64,000 bases of DNA from Bugula neritina (taxonomy: Eukaryota > Bryozoa > Gymnolaemata > Cheilostomatida > Bugulidae): NCBI GenBank assembly GCA_964035545.1, contig OZ037766.1, forward strand, positions 33,337,773 to 33,401,772, in the 5' to 3' direction. The first letter of the stretch is position 1; every line of letters begins with the position of its first letter. The position numbers and the translations under genes were made by a program. This document shows positions 46,351 to 58,000 of this stretch, piece after piece. A model generated the notes under the pieces. It was not told where the DNA came from. It made no database searches and saw only the letters and a program-made list of their open reading frames with translations.

Positions 46351-49300
46351 TGCAGAGAGAGTGTGTGTGCAGAGAGTGTGTGTGTGTGCAGAGAGAGAGA
46401 GTGTGCAGAGAGAGTATGCAGAGAGAGTGTGTGTAGAGAGAGAGAGGGAGAGAGTGAGAGAGGGAGAGAGGAAGGGGGGAGGGAGGGAGGGAGGGAGGGA
46501 GAGAGGGAGAGAGGGAGTGTGTTCAGAGAGTCTGTGCAGAGAGAGTGAGTTACTATTCACTGCTAGCAAGTGCGCTGGTCTACTACCACTCCGTAATCAT
46601 ATCCGCATATAATAACCCGTAATGTAGTCACAAGAAAATTTTTAAAGTTATTAATTATGTTTGGAAAATATTATAAGCGAGAAAAATTATAATGGTGCCA
46701 GCACTGGAATTAAAATGTTAACATGTCATTTTATAAACGTATAGTCTGATAGTATAGTATATATAGTCTGTTAGTATAGTATAGGTTATATAGTATAGTA
46801 TATGTAGGTTATATAGTATAGTATAGTATATAGTATAGTATATAGTATAGTATATAGTCTGAGAGTATAGTATATAGTCTGAGAGTATAGGAAATACTGA
46901 TAGTCTGTTAATATAATTAGTGTATGTCACAGATACATGTAACTAACTGATAGAGAATTATAAAAACGTTAGCGAATAATATCATATCATAGTATATCAT
47001 ATCATAGTATATCATATCATAGTATATCATATCATAGTATATAAGAGTGATTATAGAGTGTATAATACGAGTGAAGTGGCATATACTGTAACATAATGTT
47101 ACAGTAGAATTCAGTGTCAGAGTACTACTTATATTATGTAACATGCTATGTGATAGGCTAGCCGTCATGAGACTAGGCCATGTAATGGTGAAGATAGACA
47201 AACAAGCAGCAATCAAGCGTCACTCATCTTATTTAAAAAGGAGAAGTCAGATTATAAACTCCATGACTTTCCTCAAACCAACGCCAAAACCCAGACAGCA
47301 CGAGACACTTCGACCTTACAAGAGTTTTATACCAACAAGTGAGTGACTACATAACAGAGTATCACTATGAGTGAGTGACTACATAACTGAGTATCACTAC
47401 GAGTGAGTGACTACATATCTGGTTATCACTACGAGTGAGTGACTACATAACAGAGTATCACTATGGGTGAGTGACTACATATCTCAGTATCACTACGAGT
47501 GAGTGACTACATATCTGAGTATCACTATGAGTGAGTGACTACATATCTGGTTATCACTACGAGTGAGTGACTACATATCTGATTATCACTACGAGTGAGT
47601 GACTACATAACTGAGTATCACTATGAGTGAGTGACTACATAACTGAGTATCACTACGAGTGAGTGACTACATATCTGGTTATCACTACGAGTGAGTGACT
47701 ACATAACAGAGTATCACTATGAGTGAGTGACTACATATCTCAGTATCACTATGAGTGAGTGACTACATATCTGAGTATCACTATGAGTGAGTGACTACAT
47801 ATCTGGTTATCACTACGAGTGAGTGACTACATAACAGAGTATCACTATGAGTGAGTGACTACATATCTCAGTATCACTATGAGTGAGTGACTACATATCT
47901 GAGTATCACTATGAGTGAGTGACTACATAACTGAGTATCACTACGAGTGAGTGACTACATAACTGAGTATCACTACGAGTGAGTGACTACATATCTGATT
48001 ATCACTACGAGTGAGTGACTACATAACTGAGTATCACTACGAGTGAGTGACTACATATCTGGTTATCACTACGAGTGAGTGACTACATAACAGAGTATCA
48101 CTATGAGTGAGTGACTACATATCTCAGTATCACTATGAGTGAGTGACTACATATCTGAGTATCACTATGAGTGAGTGACTACATAACTGAGTATCACTAT
48201 GAGTGAGTGACTACATAACTGAGTATCACTACGAGTGAGTGACTACATATCTGATTATCACTACGAGTGAGTGACTACATATCTGAGTATCACTATGAGT
48301 GAGTGACTACATAACTGAGTATCACTACGAGTGAGTGACTACATATCTGATTATCACTACGAGTGAGTGACTACATAACAGAGTAATACTATGAATGAGT
48401 GACTACATATCTGAGTATCACTATGAATGAGTGACTACATATCTGAGTATCACTATGAGTGAGTGACTACATAACTGAGTATCACTACGAGTGAGTGACT
48501 ACATATCTCAGTATCACTATGAGTATGCTCTCAACTATGAGTGATGGATTTAGTTTTACATGGGTGACGGGATAAGGCATAGGCGAAACTGAATGTAAGT
48601 CAAAAACTGAAAACTAACCTAATTTTATTACGGTGTTTGTGTAACTTTACTCTGTCAACTACTAGTAGTTATTTGCTATGCACTATAAAGTGTGATATAT
48701 ATTTCTCTTGTTTACTCACAAAACTGTCATGTAACTGTTTGCAAATTATGGCTCACACAGTCTCTCCTAATTGATGTTAAGTAACATGACTAATGCTATC
48801 TATATACGTCATATCTCATACTGATAGAGGCGATGACAGCATATCTCATACTGATAGAGGCGATGACAGCAAACTATAATTATAATTACATCATATAATA
48901 ATGACATACAATGTAGAATAGCCTACATGTAGAGCACAGTACCCTGTGGATAGAGGTGAAAATACTCTTAATGTGTACACCGATACAGTGCAGATGCACT
49001 ATAAATACGTACGTGTTTAATTCTCAAAAGAGAAGTTGTGTTATCATAGCAGTATCAGGCTATTCTCACCAGGGCTTGTGTGTTATATATAATATAGCTA
49101 CGGTGATATGTACTATATATATGTGTTATATATAATATAGCTAGGTGATATGTACCATATATATGTGTTATATATAATATAGCTAGGTGATATGTACTAC
49201 ATGTATGTGTTATATATAATATAGCTACGGTGATATGTACTATATGTATGTGTTATATATAATATAGCTAGGTGATATGTACCATATGTATATGTTATAT

Positions 49301-51206
49301 ATAATATAGCTAGGTGATATGTACTATATATATGTGTTATATATAATATAGCTAGGTGATATGTACTATATGTATGTGTTATATATAATATAGCTACGGT
49401 GATATGTACTATATGTATGTGTTATATATAATATAGCTAGGTGATATGTACTATATGTATGTGTTATATATAATATAGCTACGGTGATATGTACTATATA
49501 TATGTGTTATATATAATATAGCTAGGTGATATGTACTATATGTATGTGTTATATATAATATAGCTACGGTGATATGTATTATATGTATGTGTTATATATA
49601 ATATAGCTAGGTGATATGTATTATATGTATGTGTTATATATAATATAGCTAGGTGATATGTACTATATATATGTGTTATATATAATATAGCTAGGTGATA
49701 TGTACTATATGTATGTGTTATATATAATATAGCTACGGTGATATGTACTATATATATGTGTTATATATAATATAGCTAGGTGATATGTATTATATGTATG
49801 TGTTATATATAATATAGCTAGGTGATATGTACTATATGTATGTGTTATATATAATATAGCTAGGTGATATGTACTATATGTATGTGTTATATATAATATA
49901 GCTAGGTGATATGTACTATATGTATGTGTTATATATAATATAGCTAGGTGATATGTACTATATGTATGTGTTATATATAATATAGCTAGGTGATATGTAC
50001 TATATGTATGTGTTATATATAATATAGCTAGGTGATATGTATCATATGTATGTGTTATATATAATATAGCTAGGTGAGATGTACTATATGTATGTGTTAT
50101 ATATAATATAGCTAGGTGATATGTACTATATGTATGTGTTATATATAATATAGCTAGGTGATATGTATCATATGTATGTGTTATATATAATATAGCTAGG
50201 TGATATGTACTATATATATGTGTTATATATAATATAGCTAGGTGATATGTACTATATGTATGTGTTATATATAATATAGCTAGGTGATATGTACTATATG
50301 TATGTGTTATATATAATATAGCTAGGTGATATGTACTATATGTATGTGTTATATATAATATAGCTAGGTGATATGTATCATATGTATGTGTTATATATAA
50401 TATAGCTAGGTGATATGTACTATATATATGTGTTATATATAATATAGCTAGGTGATATGTACTATATGTATGTGTTATATATAATATAGCTAGGTGATAT
50501 GTACTATATGTATATGTTATATATGCACTCAGCTGTTTGTTATCTCACTACATAGCTGGGAACAGAGAAGATGAAGACATTAAAAAGGAGTCTGTGAGTA
50601 GAGCCGTCTCCTTAGATGCAGCTAAAGTAGCTAGAAGATCTGCAGCTAAGTCGAGCACAGGGAGAATATTTTCCTGGTTACCAGGCTATGGTTCGAGTAG
50701 GTTTATTACATCGCCACCCCCACTGATGTTATATTATTACTTACTGCAGCTATGATTATGTGACCAGCTGGAGCAGTGCTAACATTTCTCTAAATCTATT
50801 TGCAAGTAGAGTTCTCACTCCATATCTCATGAAATTCCATAATTTATGTGATTACATAGGTCACGTGATTACATAGGTCACAGAGGGGGCACTATGTTAT
50901 AACAGCTGATCAATGAGTAATATACTAGGGCAGAGTGGGTTGGGGTTACTTTACTCCTCTGATGCTGTATTCTTTTGCATACTATATAATAATAATTAGT
51001 TTTGTTTCTTTTCAACAGCCAAATCTTCATTTGAGGTGCACAAAAGTGGAGAGAAGAGTGAGGAGGACATTGAATCTCAGGGGGTGTTGCTCACGTCCCT
51101 AACTGCCACCAAGAATAGCCCAAGGAAGCTATCAGCTATAGTTGAGAATTCTGAGGCTATGCAGGAACGGCATTTAGACAATGAGACAACTTCAACTGAC
51201 CAATGA
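40742..51206 (+). CDS. Rhodopsin-like (class A) G-protein-coupled receptor, orphan
   Basis: Eight exons join in frame to 480 residues: 40742-40849, 42080-42318, 42814-43040, 44393-44539, 45156-45366, 47157-47338, 50556-50696, 51019-51206. Seven hydrophobic segments are visible: TM1 with LNG (the N1.50 position), TM3 led by a cysteine, TM5 FILVFTILIFLFF, TM6 ending AYLTP, TM7 GPIIYAVLYG and helix 8 with CCC for lipidation. A partner cysteine for the TM3 disulphide is in QKPVCHPED. Key switches are altered: NQY replaces DRY, the TM2 aspartate is missing, AYLTP replaces CWxP and GPIIY replaces NPxxY. Three N-glycosylation sequons sit in extracellular loop 1. The C-tail of about 180 residues is Ser/Lys-rich. 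The N-terminus from the ATG is only about five residues, so an upstream exon may be missing. Subfamily and ligand were not recognised. Confidence 0.8.
40930..41690. repeat. agagagtata-type array, GPCR intron 1
   Basis: Irregular 10-16-bp units of gagagtatatagagagtata. Minus-strand Leu/Ser/Tyr frames are artefacts. Confidence 0.93.
42478..42826 (+). repeat. 29-bp acceptor-carrying array, GPCR intron 2
   Basis: About 12 units containing atgctataggtatgtctaca. Exon 3 opens at 42814 after gctatag with gtatgtctacatc, so each unit holds the acceptor AG and about 12 exon bases. Confidence 0.95.
43038..43262 (+). repeat. gtagtagcta array starting at the GPCR exon 3 donor
   Basis: Exon 3 ends ATCATAG|gtagtagcta, and the array repeats aataggtagtagctagtagg. 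The donor context is copied repeatedly within 220 bases. Confidence 0.88.
43795..44400 (+). repeat. 24-bp acceptor-carrying array at the end of GPCR intron 3
   Basis: About 25 units of ttgtattactaacacatatt plus gtag or gcag. The true acceptor is catgttgcag|ttgccc, so tgcag|ttg is present in many units. Confidence 0.95.
44562..44925. repeat. 17-bp array, GPCR intron 4
   Basis: About 21 copies of tgtgactatctactcac or tgtgactacctactcac. Confidence 0.95.
45385..46545. repeat. tctg/tatg block followed by agagagtgtgtgc block, GPCR intron 5
   Basis: The first part (45385-45700) is tctgtctgtatg. The second (45712-46545) is agagagtgtgtgcagagaga with a pure AG run at 46266-46348. The switch from a pyrimidine-rich to a purine-rich strand near 45705 makes the two halves partly complementary in composition. 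Confidence 0.95.
46735..47050. repeat. Short AT arrays near the end of GPCR intron 5
   Basis: tagtatagtatatagtctg repeats at 46740-46900, and atcatatcatagtat four times at 46978-47042. Confidence 0.9.
47339..48525 (+). repeat. 32-bp array of splice donors, GPCR intron 6
   Basis: About 37 units begin gtgagtgactacatatctga and continue tatcacta. The first gtgagt is the real donor of exon 6 (CCAACAA|gtgagtgac). Alternating variants (aacaga, aactga, atctgg) recur in the same order, indicating duplication of multi-unit blocks. Confidence 0.96.
49085..50520. repeat. ~42-bp array, GPCR intron 6
   Basis: About 34 units containing tgttatatataatatagcta and ggtgatatgtactatatg. It is unrelated to the donor array at the other end of the same intron. 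The unique DNA between them (48530-49080) has no recognised feature apart from a short duplication of catatctcatactgatagag at 48811-48870. Confidence 0.95.
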
Positions 51207-51331
51207 GATTATAGCCAACAGAGTTGCCATAGCAACAGCTAATAGGAGTCATTCAGGGATCAGTTGATTAGTATAGGCGAGATTAGCTCAACACTGTAGG
51301 CCAGAGAGGAGCTGCTATGTTTGATTAGAAC

Positions 51332-51337
51332 ATTAAA
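51332..51337 (+). terminator. Polyadenylation signal ATTAAA for the GPCR
   Basis: ATTAAA occurs 126 bases after the GPCR stop, a normal distance for a 3' end. Confidence 0.45.
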
Positions 51338-51454
51338 AATAACTTATTGCTGTAAAATATGTAAATATTTGATTAATTTTTCAAAAGATGATTTAAAGTC
51401 ATGAGTAATAATATATCATGTTGAATATTTTGTGTATTGCAAGTTGACTGCGTT

Positions 51455-51612
51455 GTACTCACTGTACTTGTTGTACTTACTGTACTTGTTGTACTCACTG
51501 TACTTGTTGTACTTACTGTACTTGTTGTACTTACTGTACTTGTTGTACTCATGGTACTTGTTGCACTTATTGTACTTGTTGTACTCATGGTACTTGTTGT
51601 ACTCTATTACTA
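51455..51612. repeat. ttgtacttactgtac array between GPCR and PLRG1
   Basis: Copies of a 15-bp unit, ttgtacttactgtac, lie between the converging 3' ends. A duplicated block at 51755-51860 contains gacaatataacacataatat twice. Confidence 0.92.
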
Positions 51613-51679
51613 GTGGAACTGATGAACCGTGAGTGTGGCAGTTTAATATACTGTGATGTTCTAGGAATTCACATTATAA

Positions 51680-51706
51680 TTTATTGTGGAGCATTCCAGT
51701 TTTATT
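51680..51706 (-). terminator. Polyadenylation signals for PLRG1
   Basis: AATAAA on the minus strand occurs at 51680-51685 and 51701-51706, about 300 bases past the PLRG1 stop. The GPCR and PLRG1 transcripts would end a few hundred bases apart. Confidence 0.5.
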
Positions 51707-52009
51707 ATTTACAATACAGTTATATACACAGATTAAAAAAAGAATAACAGACAGTCAATTGTGACAATATAACACATAATATAATGTAATACACAATATA
51801 CATGGTGTATGGTGACAATATAACACATAATATAATGTAATACACAATATATATGGTGAATGCCAACAAATGCAAGTTGTACTTGGTGAACAGGGAAGAT
51901 ATGTAATATACTGTTGTGAGACACATTGCCAAGGAATCTATTAATAGATTTATTGATTCACCATTGGCCAATCAACTTTCACATTATAATGTTATCAACG
52001 AATCATAAT

Positions 52010-55000
52010 TTAGAATCTTTTCCCTCTAATGATACCAGGTCTCCAGTTGAGTGGGTGAGTATCCTCCGTCTAGAAGTAGATTAGTAATATACAGTATAGT
52101 AATATATACAGTATAGTAATATATACAGTATAGTAGTATATACAGTATAGTAGTATACAGAGTATAGTAATATATACAGTATAGTAATATACACGGTATA
52201 GTAATATACACAGTATAGTAGTATATACAGTATAGTAATATATACGGTATAGTAATATATACGGTATAGTAATATATACGGTATAGTAATATATACAGTA
52301 TAGTAATATATACAGTATAGTAGTATATACAGTACAGTAACATAGTATATATAGTATCTCGTAGGATAAATATACTATAACATAGTAATATATAGTAGAG
52401 TAATATAGTAATATATAGTAGAGTAATATAGTAATATATAGTAGAGTAATATTGTAGCAGTAGCTGGCAGCATGTTTACATGCACACTGTGTGTGTGCGT
52501 GTGTCATAGTCCATCGTCATAGCATATTAATAGCCCCTAAACAAAACAATAAATTCCTACAACTGCGCAGCAAAAGCCACAATCAATGAATCAAGTGTAT
52601 TGCAAAAGCCTAAGACAACAAATCTGCCAGAATATTTCTGTTCCCTTATTTGGAATTACTTGGGGCTGGTGGTGCAATTTGGGTGACCAATGGGATCTGG
52701 AACACATCATTTTTGTTTATTTGTTGTTTGTGTATTATTCTGCTGCTGTTGGAAAGCATTGGTTATCCTGATCAGTTGCAATTAGTAGAGCCAAAGAGCA
52801 AGTTATACTACTTATAATTTTACATTAAACGAGATACATATTACTAACTATTGAAACCTAAGAGCAGAAGCTGTATTATCAAGTTATCAGAGAAGCGCTA
52901 AAGGTTTGTCTGCTATTAATTTTTCCATCATTTATTGTCTTAATGCTGTAATATCGATACATTTAGCTTATATTATATGAAATGGTTTATAGCTGACATT
53001 ATTTTAATGAATTATTATGCAGTAATATTTTGCTTACTTTAATAATTTTTATGTGTGTTATTTCCTTACATTTCTTATTTTCTTGTACTTTATTTAGCCT
53101 TATATTGTGTGTATTTTATTTAGATTTCACGGTGTAGCTTTGTGAGCAAAAGTGTTATAAGTTGGAATAAAATACTAATAACTACACTCACAAAACATCA
53201 GTTGAATTCCTAAACCTACTCTGATAAGCTTGCGGTTGCTAGCAGACCTAACAAAACTGCTACAAATATAGTAATATATAGTAGAGTAATATAGTAATAT
53301 ATAGTAGAGTAATATAGTAATATATAGTAGAGTAATATAGTAATATATAGTAGAGTAATATAGTAATATATAGGAGAGTAATATAGTAATATATAGTAGA
53401 GTAATATAGTAATATATAGTAGAGTAATATAGTAATATATAGTAGAGTAATATAGTAATATATAGTAGAGTAATATAGTAATATATAGTAGAGTAATATA
53501 GTAATATATAGTAGAGTAATATAGTAATATATAGTAGAGTAATATAGTAATATATAGGAGAGTAATATAGTAATATATAGTAGAGTAATATAGTAATATA
53601 TGGTAGAGTAATATAGTAATATATGGTAGAGTAATATAGTAATATATAGTAGAGTAATATAGTAATATATAGTAGAGTACTGTACTCACAGCAGTGTCGT
53701 CTTCCTTGTATATTTTTATTGTCTTGTCCGCCTCTGCTGTGAGCAGACGACTCCCGGACTGGTCCCAAGTGAGAGCAAACACTCCATTCTCAGAGTCGAT
53801 GGAGCCGGGCTGCACTGTAGACTGAATTCTCTGAAAGTTGTAGCCTGTCTTCCAGTCCCAGAAGTGGAGACTCCCGTTGTCAGCTGCAAATAAGGAAAAA
53901 GGGGCCTAAGTCGCAGACTAAGGAGTATACAGAGAGAAGTATACAGAGAGTAGTATACAGAGAGGAGTATACAGAGTATACAGAGTATAGTAGAGTATAC
54001 AGAGAGGAGTATACAGAGAGAAGTATACAGAGTATACAGAGAGGAGTATACAGAGTATACAGAGTATACAGAGAGGAGTATACAGAGTATACAGAGTAGA
54101 GTATACAGAGTATACAGAGTAGAGTATACAGAGTATACAGAGAGGAGTATACAGAGAGGAGTATACAGAGAGGAGTATACAGAGAGGAGTATACAGAGAG
54201 GAGTATACAGAGTGTACAGAGTATACAGAGAGGAGTATACAGAGTATACAGAGTATACAGAGTATACAGAGTATACAGAGTATACAGAGTATACAGAGTA
54301 TACAGAGAGAAACTTACCTCCAGAGACGAGCACATTCTCGTGGTTCACAGTGAGAGCGTTGATGATGGCGTTGTGTCCAGACAGGTTCTGGATGAAGTTG
54401 CCATCTGGAAACTTCCACTGTTTGATGTTATCAGCAGAGCCGGAGGCCATGGTGAACCTGCGGCATGGAATAACAGAGTGACTAATAGTATAGTAACTGA
54501 GTGACTAATAGTATAGTAACTGAGTGACTAATAGTATAGTAACTGAGTGACTAATAGTATAGTAACTGAGTAGTGACTCACTGAGTAGGATGCAGAGTAA
54601 TTGCTCGCACTGACTTCTTGTGATTAGTCAAAGTGACTTTGCTCTTGCCGGCAGCCAAGTCCCACAACCTAATAGTTGAGTCATGTGATCCAGTGATGAT
54701 CTACAGTAAAATAAACATATATCACCATGGTAACCATATGTATATATAGTACTCAGTGAATATAGTCATATGTATAATATAGTACTCAGTGAATATAGTC
54801 ATATGTATAATATAGTACTCAGTGAATATAGTCATATGTATAATATAGTACTCAGTGAATATAGTCATATGTATATAGAGTAACCAAGTAGTTGTAGTTA
54901 CCTGAGGTTCAGCTGCCTGGGCCTTTACACAGGCCACCGTGTTGGAGTGACCAGCCAGAGTGTGGATGCAGGATTTGGTTCTGATGTCCCAGACTCGGCA

Positions 55001-58000
55001 CGTGGAGTCTCTGCTGGTGGTGAGCAGCACATCTATGGTTGGGTGAATGTCAATGGATTGACAGGCTGACAGGTGTCCGTGGTAGTGTCTGATCACCTAG
55101 AGTGACAATTAGAGACAGGTGGTTGTAGACAGTGTGTATAGAGAGTGACAACTAGAGACAGGTGGTTGTAGACAGTGTGTATAGAGAGTGACAACTAGAG
55201 ACAGGTGGTTGTAGACAGTGTGTATACAGAGTGACAACTAGAGACAGGTGGTTGTAGACAGTATGTATAGAGAGTGACAACTAGAGACAGGTGGTTGTAG
55301 ACAGTGTGTATAGAGAGTGACAACTAGAGTCAGGTGGTTGTAGACAGCGTTTATAGAGAGTGACAACTAGAGACAGGTGGTTGTAGACAGTGTATAGAGA
55401 GTGACAATTAGAGTCAGGTGGTTGTAGACAGTGTGTATAGAGAGTGACAACTAGAGACAGGTGGTTGTAGACAGTGTGTATAGAGAGTGACAACTAGAGA
55501 CAGGTGGTTGTAGACAGTGTATACAGAGTGACAACTAGAGACAGGTGGTTGTATATAACATACAGCAGCATACCTTGTTATACTCGAGGTCCCAGCACTT
55601 GACTTGTTTGTCTTCACCACAAGAGAAGAGGAAGGGGTGTCTAGGGGAGACAATTACCCCTCTAACCGCACTGATGTGTCCAGTGAGAGACAACTTCAAA
55701 GTGCCAGTGGCAAGGTCAAATATTTTTATTATCCGGTCAGCTGAGCCTAGAAGTAGACATCAGTGTGAATAAGCTAGTAGAGATCAGTGTTAGTAACAGA
55801 TGAGAGAATTCTAATGAATATAAGTATACAAGTGATGAGAAGATAAACCTGTTGTTACCTGTGGCAAACCATTGGTTCCCCGGTTCTACAGCAACACACC
55901 TCACCCAACCAGTGTGACCACTTATTACCTGCAACACACATGACCAGGTAAATGTATTGTATACTGAATACTTATTACCTGTAACACACATGACCAGGTA
56001 AATGTATTGTATACTGAATACTTACTACCTGTAACACACATGACCAGGTAAATGTATTGTATACTGAATACTTATTACCTGTAACACACATGACCAGGTA
56101 AATGTATTGTATAGGGGTAACGGGGGCACAACGGTCATAGGGGTACAAAAAGCCGGCCAAATTGTGAGAGAACTTATTAACTTAGAGTTGTGATTTTTTT
56201 TCTTAAAAAGATATTGACATAATTATTCAGCTTTTGTAGTTTCAACACTTGCGGAACATACGTGTTGAAAAGGCGAGTAAAAAACTGTTTTTGCCTACTT
56301 TTTGTAAATTTTTTAGGACGTCGTTAAAGCCTCATAACTTTTTACACTCAAAGACAAGAAGCCTAGATTTTACTAATATTGTTGCCATTGCTTGTCTCTA
56401 CAATGCTTAACTAGTATAACAGCAAACACTGAAATAAATTTTCCTTGAGGCACATTTATTTTCGATTTGGCCACACGGGGCACAATGGGCCACGCTGACC
56501 GGGGCACAATGGGCCACCTGATTATTGCACCCTGATCACTGTTATTAGTTTGTTTGCCTAAAAAGTTGGTTGAACTGTTACTAAAATCTATAGATATAGC
56601 CATTTCTAACCTTTTTGTAAAATATCAAAGACATCATGGTAAGACTACAAAACTACAAGTTGAAGCTTCCCTAATATATACATCTGGTGAGGTTAAAGCT
56701 TTGCAATTTTATACATAATACAAAACACTCTGCTGTTGCTACTGGTAGATAGTCATGATAATCATTATATATTACACCATTGAGGGAATATACATGTATT
56801 TGACTGAAATAAATTGTGATTTGCTCATTTGCTTCCCCTCTCCCCTCCGTACTCCAGTCACAAACCTAAGTCATGCATGCACCTTAGCTACAGTTCATAG
56901 AAAAAAGTCTACTCGGGTTTTCGTAGTACACGTTACTAAAGTTGTTTTTTGATAAATGTTGCTCTGAAGTGAAAATAACAGAACATTTTAGTTCTAAACA
57001 GTAATGATAATGGCACTGCAGAGCCGAGTGGCGTGCGTTTGATTTTGCCTTCCTCTGCTAACCGTAGTAACACAAACTGTACAGCTAAAACATGAATTTT
57101 GCTGCAGATCTGAAAGAGAATCTTTATTTATTTGTAATATTAAATAAATAAAGATCAGATGTAACAAAATATACGCAAAATTTCAATATATTTGTTGTGT
57201 CCCATTGTACCCCGGTACCGGGGCACAATGGGCCGATTTTTTTGTCGTGAACATTTCATTATTCTGAAAGTTGTGAGAGAGATAGAAACAACAAACTGAT
57301 ACCTGGAATAGACAACATATGCAGCATTAAGACTAGAGATTATTGAACTAGTAACTTGAAAAACAGACAAATGAGAGCAACAAATGCAAAATTCGGCCCG
57401 TTGTGCCCCCGTTACCCCTACTGACTAACTGACCCTGTATAGTTTCCAAGGAGCATGCCACTTAGGTTTTGGCATAGTTGGGGCTTTCTTTGGTACAAGC
57501 ATCTTCTCGTTACCAACGGCAACAAGAGCTTTGCTGGACTTCTCTGCTGCCATATTAACTTCTGAGACTGCTGCCTGCACACCAGCTGCATACTGGTCAG
57601 CTGACGGGACCAGCTTGGATGAGTTTACAGGTTTAGATGCATCTAGAGACACAGAGTGACATATATTATATACACTATATACATAGAGATAGTAAATATA
57701 CAGATATATAGTAATATACAGACATATAGTAATATACAGATACATAGTGATATACAGATATATAGTGATATACAGATATATAGTGATATACAGATATATA
57801 GTGATATACAGATATATAGTGATATACAGATATATAGTAATATACAGATATATAGTAATATACAGATATATAGTAATATACAGATATATAGTAAATATAC
57901 AGATATATAGTAATATACAGATATATAGTAATATACAGATATATAGTAATATACAGATATATAGTAATATACAGATATATAGTAATATACAGATATATAG

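Noticed and set aside
45244-46612. Several 340-440 codon frames in GPCR intron 5
   Set aside because: They are Arg/Glu/Cys/Val or Leu/Ser/His translations of tctg and agag/gtgtgc repeats, with no codon bias or domain.
52586-52771. Small plus-strand frame inside PLRG1 intron 10
   Set aside because: No splice sites, homology or conserved motif; it lies in the unique part of an intron.
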